This document shows, one piece after another, positions 8,234-17,484 of a DNA stretch of 41,287 bases. The notes beneath the pieces were generated by a model. That model did not search any database. It was not told where the DNA came from and saw only the letters and a list, made by a program, of their open reading frames with translations. Location of the stretch: NCBI RefSeq assembly GCF_022398475.1, contig NZ_JAKEVM010000023.1:1-41287 (forward strand). Reading direction: 5' to 3'. The translations under genes and the position numbers were made by a program. Source of the DNA: Pseudoalteromonas shioyasakiensis (GTDB taxonomy: Bacteria; Pseudomonadota; Gammaproteobacteria; Enterobacterales; Alteromonadaceae). Each line of letters starts with the position of its first letter. Position 1 is the first letter of the stretch.

Positions 8234-9505
8234 ATGAAAACAGTAATCAAAAGTAAAATTCTAATATTAGCAATTGGAAGTATTTTTCTTGAGCTTTTAT
8301 CATACAATAAAGTTTATGCTCTTACTCTCAACACTGAAAATAAAACAAGTGTCCAACGTCAACAGGAAGTAGACAAACATAAGCATGATAATGAACAAGA
8401 ACATAAGCATTCAGAAAACAAACATGATGATGATTTAACACATCAAAATAACCCACTAAACAATCTAAAAAAGGATGAAACCGAAGATGAACATGAAGAA
8501 GGTATAACATTAAACCCTCAAAAATTGTCGTTAGCAACCATCAAAGTGGACAGTATTAACCCAGAATACCATTTTAGTACCGTTTATGCGCCCGGAGAGA
8601 TAAAAGCAAATGGCTACAGTAGTTACGTTGTTTCACCAAGAACAGAATCTGTCATTATTAGCCGCCATGCTACCCTAGGTGAGCATGTTGAAATAGGACA
8701 AACATTAGTTACTTTATTTAGTGAGACTGTAGCACAGGCACAAGCTGATTACCTAATAGCCTCAACAGAGTGGCAAAGAATAAGAACACTAGGTAGTAAA
8801 ACCGTCAGTGAAAGTCGCTTGTTACAAGCACAAACTACATACAACGCCACATATAGTAAGCTCATCGCTTTAGGCTTAACTGAAAAGTCGATCGCTAGAA
8901 TTTCAAACAAAGATATTAATACATTTGGTCAATACTCATTCATAGCTCCGCGTGAAGGTGTTGTCTTACAGGATGACTTTATTCAAGGCCAACGCGTTGC
9001 AGCTGGTGATACGATTATGATGATAGCCGATGAAGAGCAATTGTGGGTTGAGGCAAAAGTTTCACCAAATAAAAATTTGCAAGTATCTATAGATTCTGAA
9101 GCTTACGTTACTTTTGAAGGTCAAGCGTATAATGCAAAAGTAATTCAAGAAGCACACACCATAGACCCTATAACTAGAACACGAATAATTCGACTTGCAG
9201 TTAACAATGAAGACGACAAACTTCATTCTGGTATGTTCGTAAAGGTTAATTTCAAGTTTGCAACTCAAGATAAAGTGATGGCTGTGCCAGAAGACGCTCT
9301 AATCCGAAGCGCGGATGGTGATTGGACTGTTTTCGTCGAAGGTCATCCAGGTGAGTTTAAAGCAACAGAAATAAAATTGGGTAGAGCTTTAGGAAATTTG
9401 AGAGAAATTATAGGCTTAGATAGTGGAACCCGTATTGTGACCAAAGGAGCCTTCTTTGTTGCATCTGAAATTGCTAAAAGCGGATTTGATCCGCACAATC
9501 ACTAA
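8234..9505 (+). CDS. czcB: RND efflux periplasmic adaptor, CzcB-like, His-rich N terminus
   Basis: Membrane-fusion protein linking the inner-membrane pump to the outer-membrane channel. The 423-residue protein has a signal/anchor segment (residues 8-28), a His/Asp-rich stretch (residues 49-70, nine His) likely to bind divalent metal, a lipoyl-type hairpin region (VSPRTESVIISRHATLGEHVEIGQ at about 140-165), the central barrel, and a C-terminal domain with GDWTVFVEG. It has no CusF or YHS-type heavy-metal-binding domain, unlike the CusB homologue in this window. It ends 11 nt before czcA, with an AAGGAG ribosome site between. Confidence 0.9.
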   Translation: MKTVIKSKILILAIGSIFLELLSYNKVYALTLNTENKTSVQRQQEVDKHKHDNEQEHKHSENKHDDDLTHQNNPLNNLKKDETEDEHEEGITLNPQKLSLATIKVDSINPEYHFSTVYAPGEIKANGYSSYVVSPRTESVIISRHATLGEHVEIGQTLVTLFSETVAQAQADYLIASTEWQRIRTLGSKTVSESRLLQAQTTYNATYSKLIALGLTEKSIARISNKDINTFGQYSFIAPREGVVLQDDFIQGQRVAAGDTIMMIADEEQLWVEAKVSPNKNLQVSIDSEAYVTFEGQAYNAKVIQEAHTIDPITRTRIIRLAVNNEDDKLHSGMFVKVNFKFATQDKVMAVPEDALIRSADGDWTVFVEGHPGEFKATEIKLGRALGNLREIIGLDSGTRIVTKGAFFVASEIAKSGFDPHNH

Positions 9506-9516
9506 GGAGAACGGGT

Positions 9517-12500
9517 ATGTTTAATCGTATAATAGACTTTTCTATAAATAATCGGCTCCTCATTATATTAGCTTTAATCGCTACAGTTGTAAGCGCGATT
9601 ATGATGATTCCAAAACTAAATTTGGATGCATTTCCTGATGTGACTAATGTACAAGTTGCCGTAAATACAGAAGCTCCCGGACTCGCAGCAGAAGAAGTAG
9701 AGCAACTTATTACTTATCCGATAGAAGCCGTTATGTACGCTTTGCCAGACGTTGAGCAAGTACGCTCTATCTCCAAAACAGGTTTGTCTGGCGTGACTGT
9801 CGTGTTTAAAGAAGGTACTGATATCTACTTTGCAAGGCAGTTAGTCTTTGAGCGGCTTCAAGCTGCCAAGGAGCTTATACCTGAAGGAGTCGGTACGCCT
9901 GAAATGGGACCTAACACATCTGGTCTAGGTCAAGTGTTTCAATACCTTTTGATATCTAGCTATGATACTGGATATGATGCGATGTCACTTAGAAGCCTAA
10001 ATGACTGGATTGTCAAATTATTACTCATGCCTGTAGATGGTGTTACAGATGTTTTATCTTTCGGTGGTAGTGTTAAGCAATATCAAGTTAATGTTGAACC
10101 ATCTAAACTCTTATCGTATGAGTTAACACAAGAGGATATAGTTAAAGCGCTTGATGCAAATAATGCCAATGTTGGTGGCTGGTACATGAATAGAGGACAA
10201 GAGCAACTCGTCATTCGAGGCACAGGTTGGTTTGAAAGTGGCGAAGCTGGCATCACAAATATTAAGCAAGTTCCAGTTAAGACACTAGACGGAGCTGTTG
10301 TCACAATATCAGATGTTGCCAAAGTCGAAATTGGTAGTGAGATTCGACAAGGCGCTGTCACAATGACTAGAAGGAACGAAAATGGGCAAGTTGAAAGCTT
10401 AGGTGAAGTTGTTTCTGGTATTGTGCTTAAAAGAATGGGGTCAAATACAAAAGCTACTATTGACGGCATAAACGCAAGAATTCCATTAATTAATCAAGCC
10501 CTGCCTGAAGGAGTTAGATTCGAACCTTTCTATGATCAAGCTGATTTAATAGAACAAGCTGTAAACACCGTCGTTAATGCTCTGATACTAGCGTTTATTT
10601 TCATCTGTATTGTTCTTGCATTATTTTTGATGAACTTAAGAGCAACCTTTCTTGTTCTCATCTCAATCCCAATTTCTATTGGAATTGCATTAATGATAAT
10701 GTCTTGGTGGGGGATCTCTGCAAACCTGATGTCTTTGGGAGGCATTGCAGTAGCAATCGGAATGTTAGTAGACGGCTCTGTGGTAATGGTTGAAAATATG
10801 TTTAAGCATTTGAATACACCTGACCCCGCTCACGCAGAAAGTGTGAAAAAACGCGTTTCTTTATCGGATAACGATCCACATGATGTAGAAAACGATGTTC
10901 ACGGTATTAAATTACGTCTTAAACAAGCCGGAAAAGAAGTTGCTCGCCCAGTATTCTTTGCTGCTTCGATCATTTTAGTTGTGTTCACGCCACTATTTAG
11001 CTTTGAAGGTGTTGAAGCCAAGCTATTCCAACCAATGGCAGTAAGCATCATCTTAGCCGTTATATCAGCTATCGTAGTTGCTCTTTTCATTGTCCCTGCA
11101 TTAGCTACCTACATGTTTCACAAAGGTGTGAAAGAAAGAGAAAGTTTTGTATTACAACCTTTAGATAAGATATATAGGAAAGGGCTTAAATTCGCACTTA
11201 ATCGCACGAAGCTGGTTGTTTCAATATCAATAATTCTAGTGGTTTCTGCTTTCGCTACAATCCCCTACATAGGAACTGAATTTGTTCCAGAGCTGGAGGA
11301 AGGAACAATAAATTTAAGAGTAACACTTGCTCCTTCATCAAGCTTAGACACCGCTTTGACGGTAGCTCCTATTCTAGAAGAAAAACTGTTGGCATTCCCA
11401 GAAGTCACATATGCTTTAAGTCGTATTGGTAGAGCTGAAATAGGAGGTGATCCTGAACCAGTGAACAATATTGAAATTTATATTGGTCTAAAACCAACAT
11501 CTGATTGGACAAGTGCAACAAACCGCTATGAACTGCAAGAAAAAATGGAGAGGTCATTAGAAGAATATCCGGGCCTGTTACTTAATTTTTCTCAGCCCAT
11601 TTCAACTCGTGTAGATGAACTATTATCAGGTGTAAAAGCTCAGCTAGCGATTAAATTATTCGGCCCAGACCTTAATATATTGTCAACAAAAGGCCAAGAA
11701 ATTGAAACAGTAATAAGTGGTATCGAAGGAGCTAGAGATGTTGCATTGGAGCAAATTGCAGGCGAAGCTCAACTTGTTGTAAAGCCCAATAGACAAGAAC
11801 TTTCACGGTTTGGTCTGTCAGTTAGCGATATAATGGAAGTTGTACAAGATGGCATAGGCGGTGTTGAAGCTGGACAGATCATCAATGGCAATGAGCGTTA
11901 CGATATATACGTGCGCATCAAGGAAGAATATCGCCAAAATAAGGATGCTATTGCTGATATACGCGTCCAGTCTCCTACTGGTGCTTGGGTTAGATTAGGT
12001 GATGTTTCTTCAGTTTCGTATGAATCAGGACCTCCACAAGTAAGAAGAGATGACGTTCAAAGGCGCGTTGTTATTCAAGCAAATGTGCAAGATAGAGATA
12101 TGGGGAGTGTTGTTTCAGATATCAGAAAAGCAATTACTGATAAGGTAGATTTACCTGCTGGCTATTCTGTTTCTATCGGGGGGCAATTCGAAAGCCAGCA
12201 ACGTGCTCAAAATAGATTGGCTATCGTTGTCCCACTTTCACTTGCTCTAATAGCATTATTACTTTATTTCGCTTTTGGCTCTGTTGGCCAAGCAATGCTC
12301 ATATTAGTAAACGTTCCTCTTGCTGTGATAGGTGGGGTATTCTCTTTATATTTATCTGGGCAATACCTATCTGTACCAAGTTCCGTTGGGTTTATTACAC
12401 TATTTGGCGTTGCTGTACTAAACGGTGTAGTGATGGTCGAGAGTATTAATCAGCGAATTAGAGATGGCATAGAAGTTAATAAGGCTGTATTTGACGGAGC

Positions 12501-12717
12501 TATATCGCGTTTAAGACCTGTTCTTATGACAGCAATAACATCTGCTTTAGGTTTAATACCGATGTTAATGTCCAATGGCGTTGGAGCGGAAATTCAGAGG
12601 CCGTTAGCAAGTGTTATCGTGGGAGGATTAGTAACTGCAACACTACTTACATTATTTGTTTTACCTGTTTTATTTAACTGGTTTTCAAAAGCAAAAATAA
12701 AAGAGCTATCGCGATAA
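9517..12717 (+). CDS. czcA: Heavy-metal RND efflux pump, CzcA-like
   Basis: Proton-driven inner-membrane pump that exports metal from periplasm or cytoplasm through CzcC. The 1066-residue protein has the 12-helix RND plan with two large periplasmic loops. The helix-4 proton site reads AIGMLVDGSVVMVEN (residues 413 on, key Asp419), not the DFG-x3-DG of Cupriavidus CzcA. At the places where CusA has its methionine ladder this protein has no Met (LRVTLAPSSS, NNIEIYIGL, RVDELLSGV), so a Cu(I)/Ag(I) shuttle is unlikely and divalent ions are favoured. It is the last gene of the + strand cargo and is followed 20 nt later by a strong terminator. Confidence 0.9.
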   Translation: MFNRIIDFSINNRLLIILALIATVVSAIMMIPKLNLDAFPDVTNVQVAVNTEAPGLAAEEVEQLITYPIEAVMYALPDVEQVRSISKTGLSGVTVVFKEGTDIYFARQLVFERLQAAKELIPEGVGTPEMGPNTSGLGQVFQYLLISSYDTGYDAMSLRSLNDWIVKLLLMPVDGVTDVLSFGGSVKQYQVNVEPSKLLSYELTQEDIVKALDANNANVGGWYMNRGQEQLVIRGTGWFESGEAGITNIKQVPVKTLDGAVVTISDVAKVEIGSEIRQGAVTMTRRNENGQVESLGEVVSGIVLKRMGSNTKATIDGINARIPLINQALPEGVRFEPFYDQADLIEQAVNTVVNALILAFIFICIVLALFLMNLRATFLVLISIPISIGIALMIMSWWGISANLMSLGGIAVAIGMLVDGSVVMVENMFKHLNTPDPAHAESVKKRVSLSDNDPHDVENDVHGIKLRLKQAGKEVARPVFFAASIILVVFTPLFSFEGVEAKLFQPMAVSIILAVISAIVVALFIVPALATYMFHKGVKERESFVLQPLDKIYRKGLKFALNRTKLVVSISIILVVSAFATIPYIGTEFVPELEEGTINLRVTLAPSSSLDTALTVAPILEEKLLAFPEVTYALSRIGRAEIGGDPEPVNNIEIYIGLKPTSDWTSATNRYELQEKMERSLEEYPGLLLNFSQPISTRVDELLSGVKAQLAIKLFGPDLNILSTKGQEIETVISGIEGARDVALEQIAGEAQLVVKPNRQELSRFGLSVSDIMEVVQDGIGGVEAGQIINGNERYDIYVRIKEEYRQNKDAIADIRVQSPTGAWVRLGDVSSVSYESGPPQVRRDDVQRRVVIQANVQDRDMGSVVSDIRKAITDKVDLPAGYSVSIGGQFESQQRAQNRLAIVVPLSLALIALLLYFAFGSVGQAMLILVNVPLAVIGGVFSLYLSGQYLSVPSSVGFITLFGVAVLNGVVMVESINQRIRDGIEVNKAVFDGAISRLRPVLMTAITSALGLIPMLMSNGVGAEIQRPLASVIVGGLVTATLLTLFVLPVLFNWFSKAKIKELSR

Positions 12718-12737
12718 TTTTATCACCACTAGCTTTC

Positions 12738-12773
12738 AAGTCACCATGCTAATAATAGCGTGGTGACTTTTTT
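12738..12773 (+). terminator. Intrinsic terminator of the czc operon
   Basis: 12-bp stem AAGTCACCATGC (12738-12749) with GCGTGGTGACTT (12758-12769), one T-G wobble, 8-nt loop, and six T at 12768-12773. Placed 20 nt after the czcA stop. A fully typical rho-independent terminator. Confidence 0.9.
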
Positions 12774-13118
12774 AAGTACGCAATAGCATTACACTATTCT
12801 AAAGCTATAGCTAGCTTATCGATACTGATTTATTGTTAATTTAGATAGTTTCATCTAAATAATTTCACTGGATTCTGCCTTCTTTAATTACTTGATTGCA
12901 TGTTATAGATCTTAGCAATCAGTCAGTTAAACTAAATGAATTTGCAGAATTTTTACCATTAGAATTCCTTACCTATGACTTTAATAAAAAAACTTCACTT
13001 TCTTTCTGAGTAATGGAATTTATTTCTGAGTATTGATGGTTATATGCAGAGTGTACATAGCTTATCAAAGAGCTCAGACTTAATGTGATGATATTGAGCT
13101 AAAACTTTACGTTGTGTT
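12774..13118. other. Non-coding gap between convergent operons
   Basis: A+T-rich region with no credible gene on either strand. It holds a perfect 8-bp inverted repeat ATTTAGAT/ATCTAAAT at 12839-12860 with a 6-nt loop and two copies of the short direct repeat TTTCTGAGTA (about 12998 and 13022). No insertion-sequence ends were recognised. Confidence 0.5.
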
Positions 13119-13268
13119 TTAATAGGGATATATGTCGTTAGGGTGAAACTTTATTATTTGAAATCTAGGCCAATCTGACAGAGTCTCCAGTTCAGTATGA
13201 AACTCTATTTTCCCATCTTCAAATTTCCAAACAAAAACACAGGCCCTAGAACACCGCTTAGTATGAAA
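13119..13268 (-). pseudogene. Possible C-terminal fragment of a small unknown protein
   Basis: A minus-strand frame of 49 codons, open from 13268 to TAA at 13121-13119, with no start codon or ribosome site. The residues (including CVFVWKFEDGKIEFHTELE and SDWPRFQIIKFHP) look protein-like, with regular alternation of hydrophobic and charged residues, but I do not recognise the family. It overlaps, in another frame, the tail of the broken Rossmann gene, so the two may have been joined by a deletion. The motif TTTCATACT occurs twice, 66 nt apart, near the junction. Confidence 0.25.
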
Positions 13269-13562
13269 CTATATTGCGGGGCTACAATACAAAACTCAAC
13301 AAGTGTAGTGTTACGCTGATCTATGCACGTGATCACCAGTTTAACATCTGAGAATGCTTCTTCCTGAAAAACGCTGCAATCTACATCTAAAACTTTAGCT
13401 GAAAATTTATCACCAAACTTTTTTGCCGTTGCTTGGGATTTTAAAAAAATCTCGACCCGCTATGATAAGATCGTCAGAATAATCCTTAGCCAATTCTGCT
13501 ACAATAAAGTGCCCTACATTTCCACAACCACCTACAATAAGAATTTTGGTTCTGATCTTCAT
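13205..13562 (-). pseudogene. Frameshifted, truncated NAD(P)-binding (saccharopine dehydrogenase-like) gene
   Basis: The ATG at 13562-13560 overlaps the stop of the upstream nuclease gene as ATGA. The first 40 codons encode a Rossmann start (KILIVGGCGNVGHFIVAEL, with the GGxGxxG loop, then DDLIIAGRD). A stop appears 54 codons in, but a one-base shift at the run of seven T and four A (about 13450-13438) restores FKSQATAKKFGDKFSAKVLDVD and continues to VITCIDQRNTTLVEFCI, as expected for saccharopine dehydrogenase/NAD-binding proteins (GR..., DVD..., C-x-...). The rest, about 250-300 residues in that family, is missing and the frame ends at 13205. It was the fourth gene of the nucleotide module and is now dead, or is a short Rossmann fragment. 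Confidence 0.65.
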
Positions 13563-14947
13563 TGCTTATCGGCTTGTTTAAAATAGAGTTGCTCAACCTT
13601 GATGATGCTTTTATAACTTGCAATACTGACATCAAAACCCGTATGTTGACTCAAATAATCTCGAAATGTTTCGCTCGCTTCAGGGTCGCCATGCACAAGT
13701 TGTATGGGTGTGTTTTTACTTAATGGTGACGACAATAACCATTGAGTTAATTCTTTAAAATCACCATGGCCAGACAATCCATGTACCACTTCTACATCTG
13801 CTTTCACTGGGAGCCATTTGCCATGAATCTTAATTGTATCTACGCCGGACAACATTTTTCCACCCCTAGTTCCTCCAGACTGATAACCAGTAAATAAAAC
13901 AGTAGTGCGACTGTTTCCCACAAGTCTCTTAAGATGGTGAAGGATACGCCCTCCTGTCACCATACCACTTCCTGCAATGATAATGTGCGGCATGGCGACT
14001 TCCGATAAAGATTTAGACTCATCTACAGTTCGCACAAAAGACGCAACATTACACATCTTGTGACAATTTTCTTTTGAAAGCTTAATTAATTCATTGTACT
14101 GACAGTAAAAATCAAAAACATTAATCGCCATAGGGCTATCAAGGAATATAGGAATTTTCGGAATTCTTTTTTGCTCAATCAGGATCGCAAGAATATGTTG
14201 AATTACTTCTGTTCTGCCAACAGCAAAGCTGGGAATAAGGGTGACACCTCCTTTTTTCACCGTTTTATTGATAATATCTGCAACTTGATCATAAGGGTCA
14301 TCAGTAGAGTGCTCCCGATTACCGTAAGTAGATTCGAGCAATAACAAATCCAATTTAGGTAATGCTTTAGGAGGCGGCATTAACAGATCATTAGTACGGC
14401 CAACATCGCCTGAAAACCCAATAGTTTTTCCATTTGCTTTTAAAATAATACTGGCAGCCCCGAGAATATGGCCTGCAGGTTGCAGATAAAAGGTGATATC
14501 GCCGACTACAGTTTCTTCTTCAAAGTCAACCGTTTCAAAAATAGATAAGCTATCTCGAGCCGTTTGCTTATCATACAAAGGTTCGGGCGTTTCATGTTTA
14601 CTAAGTTTATGCTTACTATAAAACTTGGCATCGTCTTCTTGAATATGTCCACTATCCGGCAACAAGATAGAACAAAGCCCTAATGTTGCACCGTGGGTGT
14701 ACACTAGTCCACGATAGCCTTGTTTGTAAATGGCTGGAATAAACCCTGAATGATCCAAATGGGCATGCGTTAAAACAATGCCATCTAATTCATTAATATT
14801 TAGGGGTAATGGCTCTCGGTTCCGCTTTCTTAACCATTTATAGCCTTGGTATAAACCACAATCAATTAACAATTTTGTCGTGGCTGTTTCGACTAGATAC
14901 TTAGATCCTGTAACTGTTCCAGTACCACCTAAAAATGTAATTTTCAT
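13559..14947 (-). CDS. Beta-CASP metallo-beta-lactamase nuclease (RNA-processing type)
   Basis: A 462-residue zinc-dependent nuclease of the CPSF-73/TTHA0252 group, which cleaves RNA. The lactamase part has the metal motif HAHLDH (residues 61-66), a later His in AGHILGA and the Asp in GFSGDVGR. The beta-CASP part has SGMVTGGRILHHLKRL and FTGYQSGGTRG, and the C-terminal RMMBL motif is LSGHGDF. All metal-binding positions appear intact, so it should be active, cytoplasmic and without a membrane segment. The start overlaps the PRPP synthetase stop as ATGA, and its own stop overlaps the broken Rossmann gene. Coupling to a nucleotide phosphorylase suggests that RNA-derived nucleotides feed the same pathway (inference). 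Confidence 0.88.
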   Translation of the reverse strand: MKITFLGGTGTVTGSKYLVETATTKLLIDCGLYQGYKWLRKRNREPLPLNINELDGIVLTHAHLDHSGFIPAIYKQGYRGLVYTHGATLGLCSILLPDSGHIQEDDAKFYSKHKLSKHETPEPLYDKQTARDSLSIFETVDFEEETVVGDITFYLQPAGHILGAASIILKANGKTIGFSGDVGRTNDLLMPPPKALPKLDLLLLESTYGNREHSTDDPYDQVADIINKTVKKGGVTLIPSFAVGRTEVIQHILAILIEQKRIPKIPIFLDSPMAINVFDFYCQYNELIKLSKENCHKMCNVASFVRTVDESKSLSEVAMPHIIIAGSGMVTGGRILHHLKRLVGNSRTTVLFTGYQSGGTRGGKMLSGVDTIKIHGKWLPVKADVEVVHGLSGHGDFKELTQWLLSSPLSKNTPIQLVHGDPEASETFRDYLSQHTGFDVSIASYKSIIKVEQLYFKQADKQ

Positions 14948-15861
14948 ATTGATACTCTCTTAACTTTTGACAAGCATTCAATAACAGGTTCAACAAGCAC
15001 GGAAGAAATATCTACATCATTTGAAGGATGAGTGATGGTATTTGTTGTAATAAGTGATAATAAACCCGATTCCAGCAAAATTTGATCAACGCCATCAGCA
15101 AATATTCCGTGGACAGCAGCACACTTAATATCTTTAATTCCCTTTTTCTTCAGGGCTGAAATACAGCTTAATATCGTTTGTCCACTAGAAATAACATCAT
15201 CTATTATTACAGCAGTTAGGCCAGCTTGAGCACTAAGATCTGGCAACGACACTTCTACATCACGGTCACCTTTCCTATTCTTTTCGCCAATTACGAAAGA
15301 GTGACCACTTACTTTGGCAATACTAATGATCCATTGTTCACTCTCTGAATCAGGACCAACTAAAAACAAATTTGACTGTCCTTTAAGCCATTGAGCTAGA
15401 ACTGGTGCTCCTTGTACCACAACGCTAGGCACAGAATATATTTCATCCAAGGAGTGATAACGGTGCAAATGTGGATCTACTGTCACTAAGTAATCTATGT
15501 GCTTAGAAATAGATTTTGCGAATAGCTTGGATGTGATAGCTTCTCCATCTATGAATCGTCTGTCTTGCCGCATATAACTGAGATAAGGTGCTACCAAACC
15601 GACAGATTTAGCACCTAACTCTTTCAATGTATCAAGCAAGAAAATGAGAGGTAGGTACTTTTTGTTAGGGTGGGATAAGTCTGCTACTACAATGCAATGA
15701 CTATTTTCTAAATTACTTTCAATGCGCAGATAAGACTCACCATCCGGAAAATTACGTGAACTGTATTGACCTAGATAACCACCTAACTTCTCACTTAAGC
15801 TAGCAGCTAATAAATCTGAATTTAATGAGAAAACAATAACTTTTTTTGTTAAGGAATTCAT
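14944..15861 (-). CDS. Ribose-phosphate pyrophosphokinase (PRPP synthetase) homologue
   Basis: Expected reaction: ribose 5-phosphate + ATP to PRPP + AMP. The 305-residue protein is near the usual 310-320. It keeps RQDRR (98-102) of the ATP site, VDPHLHR (128-134) in place of the VDLHADQ of bacterial enzymes, and the PRPP-binding loop VIIDDVISSGQTI (218-230). The 129-131 DPH form is closer to archaeal-type or divergent PRPP synthetases. It is an extra, mobile copy; the housekeeping prs would be elsewhere on the chromosome. It lies 3 nt after the phosphorylase gene and overlaps the nuclease gene, so the three are one transcription unit. Use of ribose 1,5-bisphosphate as substrate is speculative. 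Confidence 0.85.
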   Translation of the reverse strand: MNSLTKKVIVFSLNSDLLAASLSEKLGGYLGQYSSRNFPDGESYLRIESNLENSHCIVVADLSHPNKKYLPLIFLLDTLKELGAKSVGLVAPYLSYMRQDRRFIDGEAITSKLFAKSISKHIDYLVTVDPHLHRYHSLDEIYSVPSVVVQGAPVLAQWLKGQSNLFLVGPDSESEQWIISIAKVSGHSFVIGEKNRKGDRDVEVSLPDLSAQAGLTAVIIDDVISSGQTILSCISALKKKGIKDIKCAAVHGIFADGVDQILLESGLLSLITTNTITHPSNDVDISSVLVEPVIECLSKVKRVSI

Positions 15862-15864
15862 AAA

Positions 15865-17373
15865 CTATCCTTGAATTTTGAACATATCTAAATTGTTTAG
15901 GTAATAATCTAGTGCGTAACTCATTTCACCTTGGCTATCACTAAATAACGTAAATAAAGGTTCTCCATCAACTACCTGATTACCGACATTAGTATGCAGT
16001 CTCAAACCTGAATTTAAAGAGAAAGGAGCACCAGCGAGCTTAGCAAGACGAGCAAGTTTACGGTTATCAATTGCTTCAAGTACCCCACTGGTACTGGCTA
16101 GCTCTTGATGACTATATTTTGAATTGGTTAACTCTTTTATTTGACCTTGTAATGCTCTAATTTTGTTAAATTGCTTTAAAGCTTGACCACTTTCTAAAAT
16201 TGACCTTGCACGAAGCAGCCCTGATTCCAGCCCTTCTCCATCATCCATATCAAACAAGTTTGCAGCCAAAATAAGTGAGCGTTCCCTTAGATCACTTGGG
16301 GCATCGTCTCTACAATTTAGAACGGCCAAGATATCCTTTGCCTCTTGACCAGGGCCAATGCCATACCCTACGGGTTTCGAACCATCAGTAATCAAACATC
16401 TAACGTTGATACCACACGCTTCACCTACTTGAGTGAATAGCATTGCTAATCGCTCAGCATCCTCCCTCATTCGAACTTTGGCAGTTTCTCCTACTGGAAT
16501 ATCAATGATGACATGTGTTGAACCCGCAGCAATCTTTTTAGATAAGACCGATGCAATAAGCTGACCTTCACCATCTAGATCTAATGCTCGTTCTATACGA
16601 ATAAGCATGTCATCTGCTGGACTAAGGTTTACAGCTCCACCCCAAGCCAAACAAGCTCCCGTATTGTTAACAACTCTTTTAATTTCCTCCATACTCAAAC
16701 TAACACTTGTTAAGCTCTGCATAGTATCTGCTGTGCCTGCTGGGGAAGTGATAGCTCTTGATGATGTCTTTGGAATGATCAAACCAGCAGCACTCACAAT
16801 AGAAACAACCAATGGCGTTGTTCTATTACCCGGTAAGCCTCCAATACAGTGTTTATCAAACACTTTATGATGGTTTTCCCACTCTAGCACTTTTCCACAA
16901 CTAACCATCGCTTTAGTTAAAGATATGATTTCATCACTACTTAGTCTTTTTCCAGCACAAACGCTTAAGAAGCTAGCAATTTCTATATCGCTAAAATTAT
17001 GCGCACTAATATCGGCAATAATTTGAGATATTTCTTCGTAGCTCAATTTAAAACCAAAGATCTTTTTTCTTACAAACCCCAAAGAATTGACCACGGGAGC
17101 ATGAGCTATTCGCAAAGGTTGCCCTTCAATTGCATCTAACCCAGCCATAACAATATCGGATAAACCTATTTGATATGAAGACAATGTGTCGTTTCGAACA
17201 ACGTTTAATGTTGCGATTAGTTTGTTATTATTCGCTTCTACTAAAACACGGGCATTTGAACTAAACCCTTCAGCACGGCAAATATGACAGTCTTGCCGCA
17301 TGTAGACGACAGGCTCTTGGTGAGTATCAATCCCCATATCATATGCATTAAGGATATGTTTTTTTATTTTCAT
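15865..17373 (-). CDS. AMP/NMP phosphorylase-type 'putative thymidine phosphorylase'
   Basis: A 502-residue member of the long nucleoside/nucleotide phosphorylase group that includes archaeal AMP phosphorylase, which converts NMP + phosphate to base + ribose 1,5-bisphosphate. An N-terminal domain of about 85 residues (MRQDCHICRAEGF) precedes the glycosyl-transferase fold and is absent from DeoA. The phosphate loop is KHCIGGLPGNRTT (174-186), not the KHSTGGVGD of thymidine phosphorylase, and SSRAITSPAGTADTM (204-218) matches the AMP phosphorylase signature. It heads the nucleotide module after a 111-nt gap that probably contains a promoter. Many databases call such bacterial proteins thymidine phosphorylase; the motifs favour nucleotide phosphorolysis. 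Confidence 0.85.
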   Translation of the reverse strand: MKIKKHILNAYDMGIDTHQEPVVYMRQDCHICRAEGFSSNARVLVEANNNKLIATLNVVRNDTLSSYQIGLSDIVMAGLDAIEGQPLRIAHAPVVNSLGFVRKKIFGFKLSYEEISQIIADISAHNFSDIEIASFLSVCAGKRLSSDEIISLTKAMVSCGKVLEWENHHKVFDKHCIGGLPGNRTTPLVVSIVSAAGLIIPKTSSRAITSPAGTADTMQSLTSVSLSMEEIKRVVNNTGACLAWGGAVNLSPADDMLIRIERALDLDGEGQLIASVLSKKIAAGSTHVIIDIPVGETAKVRMREDAERLAMLFTQVGEACGINVRCLITDGSKPVGYGIGPGQEAKDILAVLNCRDDAPSDLRERSLILAANLFDMDDGEGLESGLLRARSILESGQALKQFNKIRALQGQIKELTNSKYSHQELASTSGVLEAIDNRKLARLAKLAGAPFSLNSGLRLHTNVGNQVVDGEPLFTLFSDSQGEMSYALDYYLNNLDMFKIQG

Positions 17374-17484
17374 TACACTCTCGTTTGTTATTTAACACAA
17401 CAACACAATCTAGAATGAAATGGCAGGACAAATGCAATTTTCTTTACAGCCCTACCATATTTGGACGTTTTTCTGAAAGACTCT

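Noticed and set aside
15865..17373. Thymidine phosphorylase DeoA
   Set aside because: The long N-terminal domain and KHCIGGLPGNRTT/SSRAITSPAGTADTM motifs belong to the AMP-phosphorylase group.
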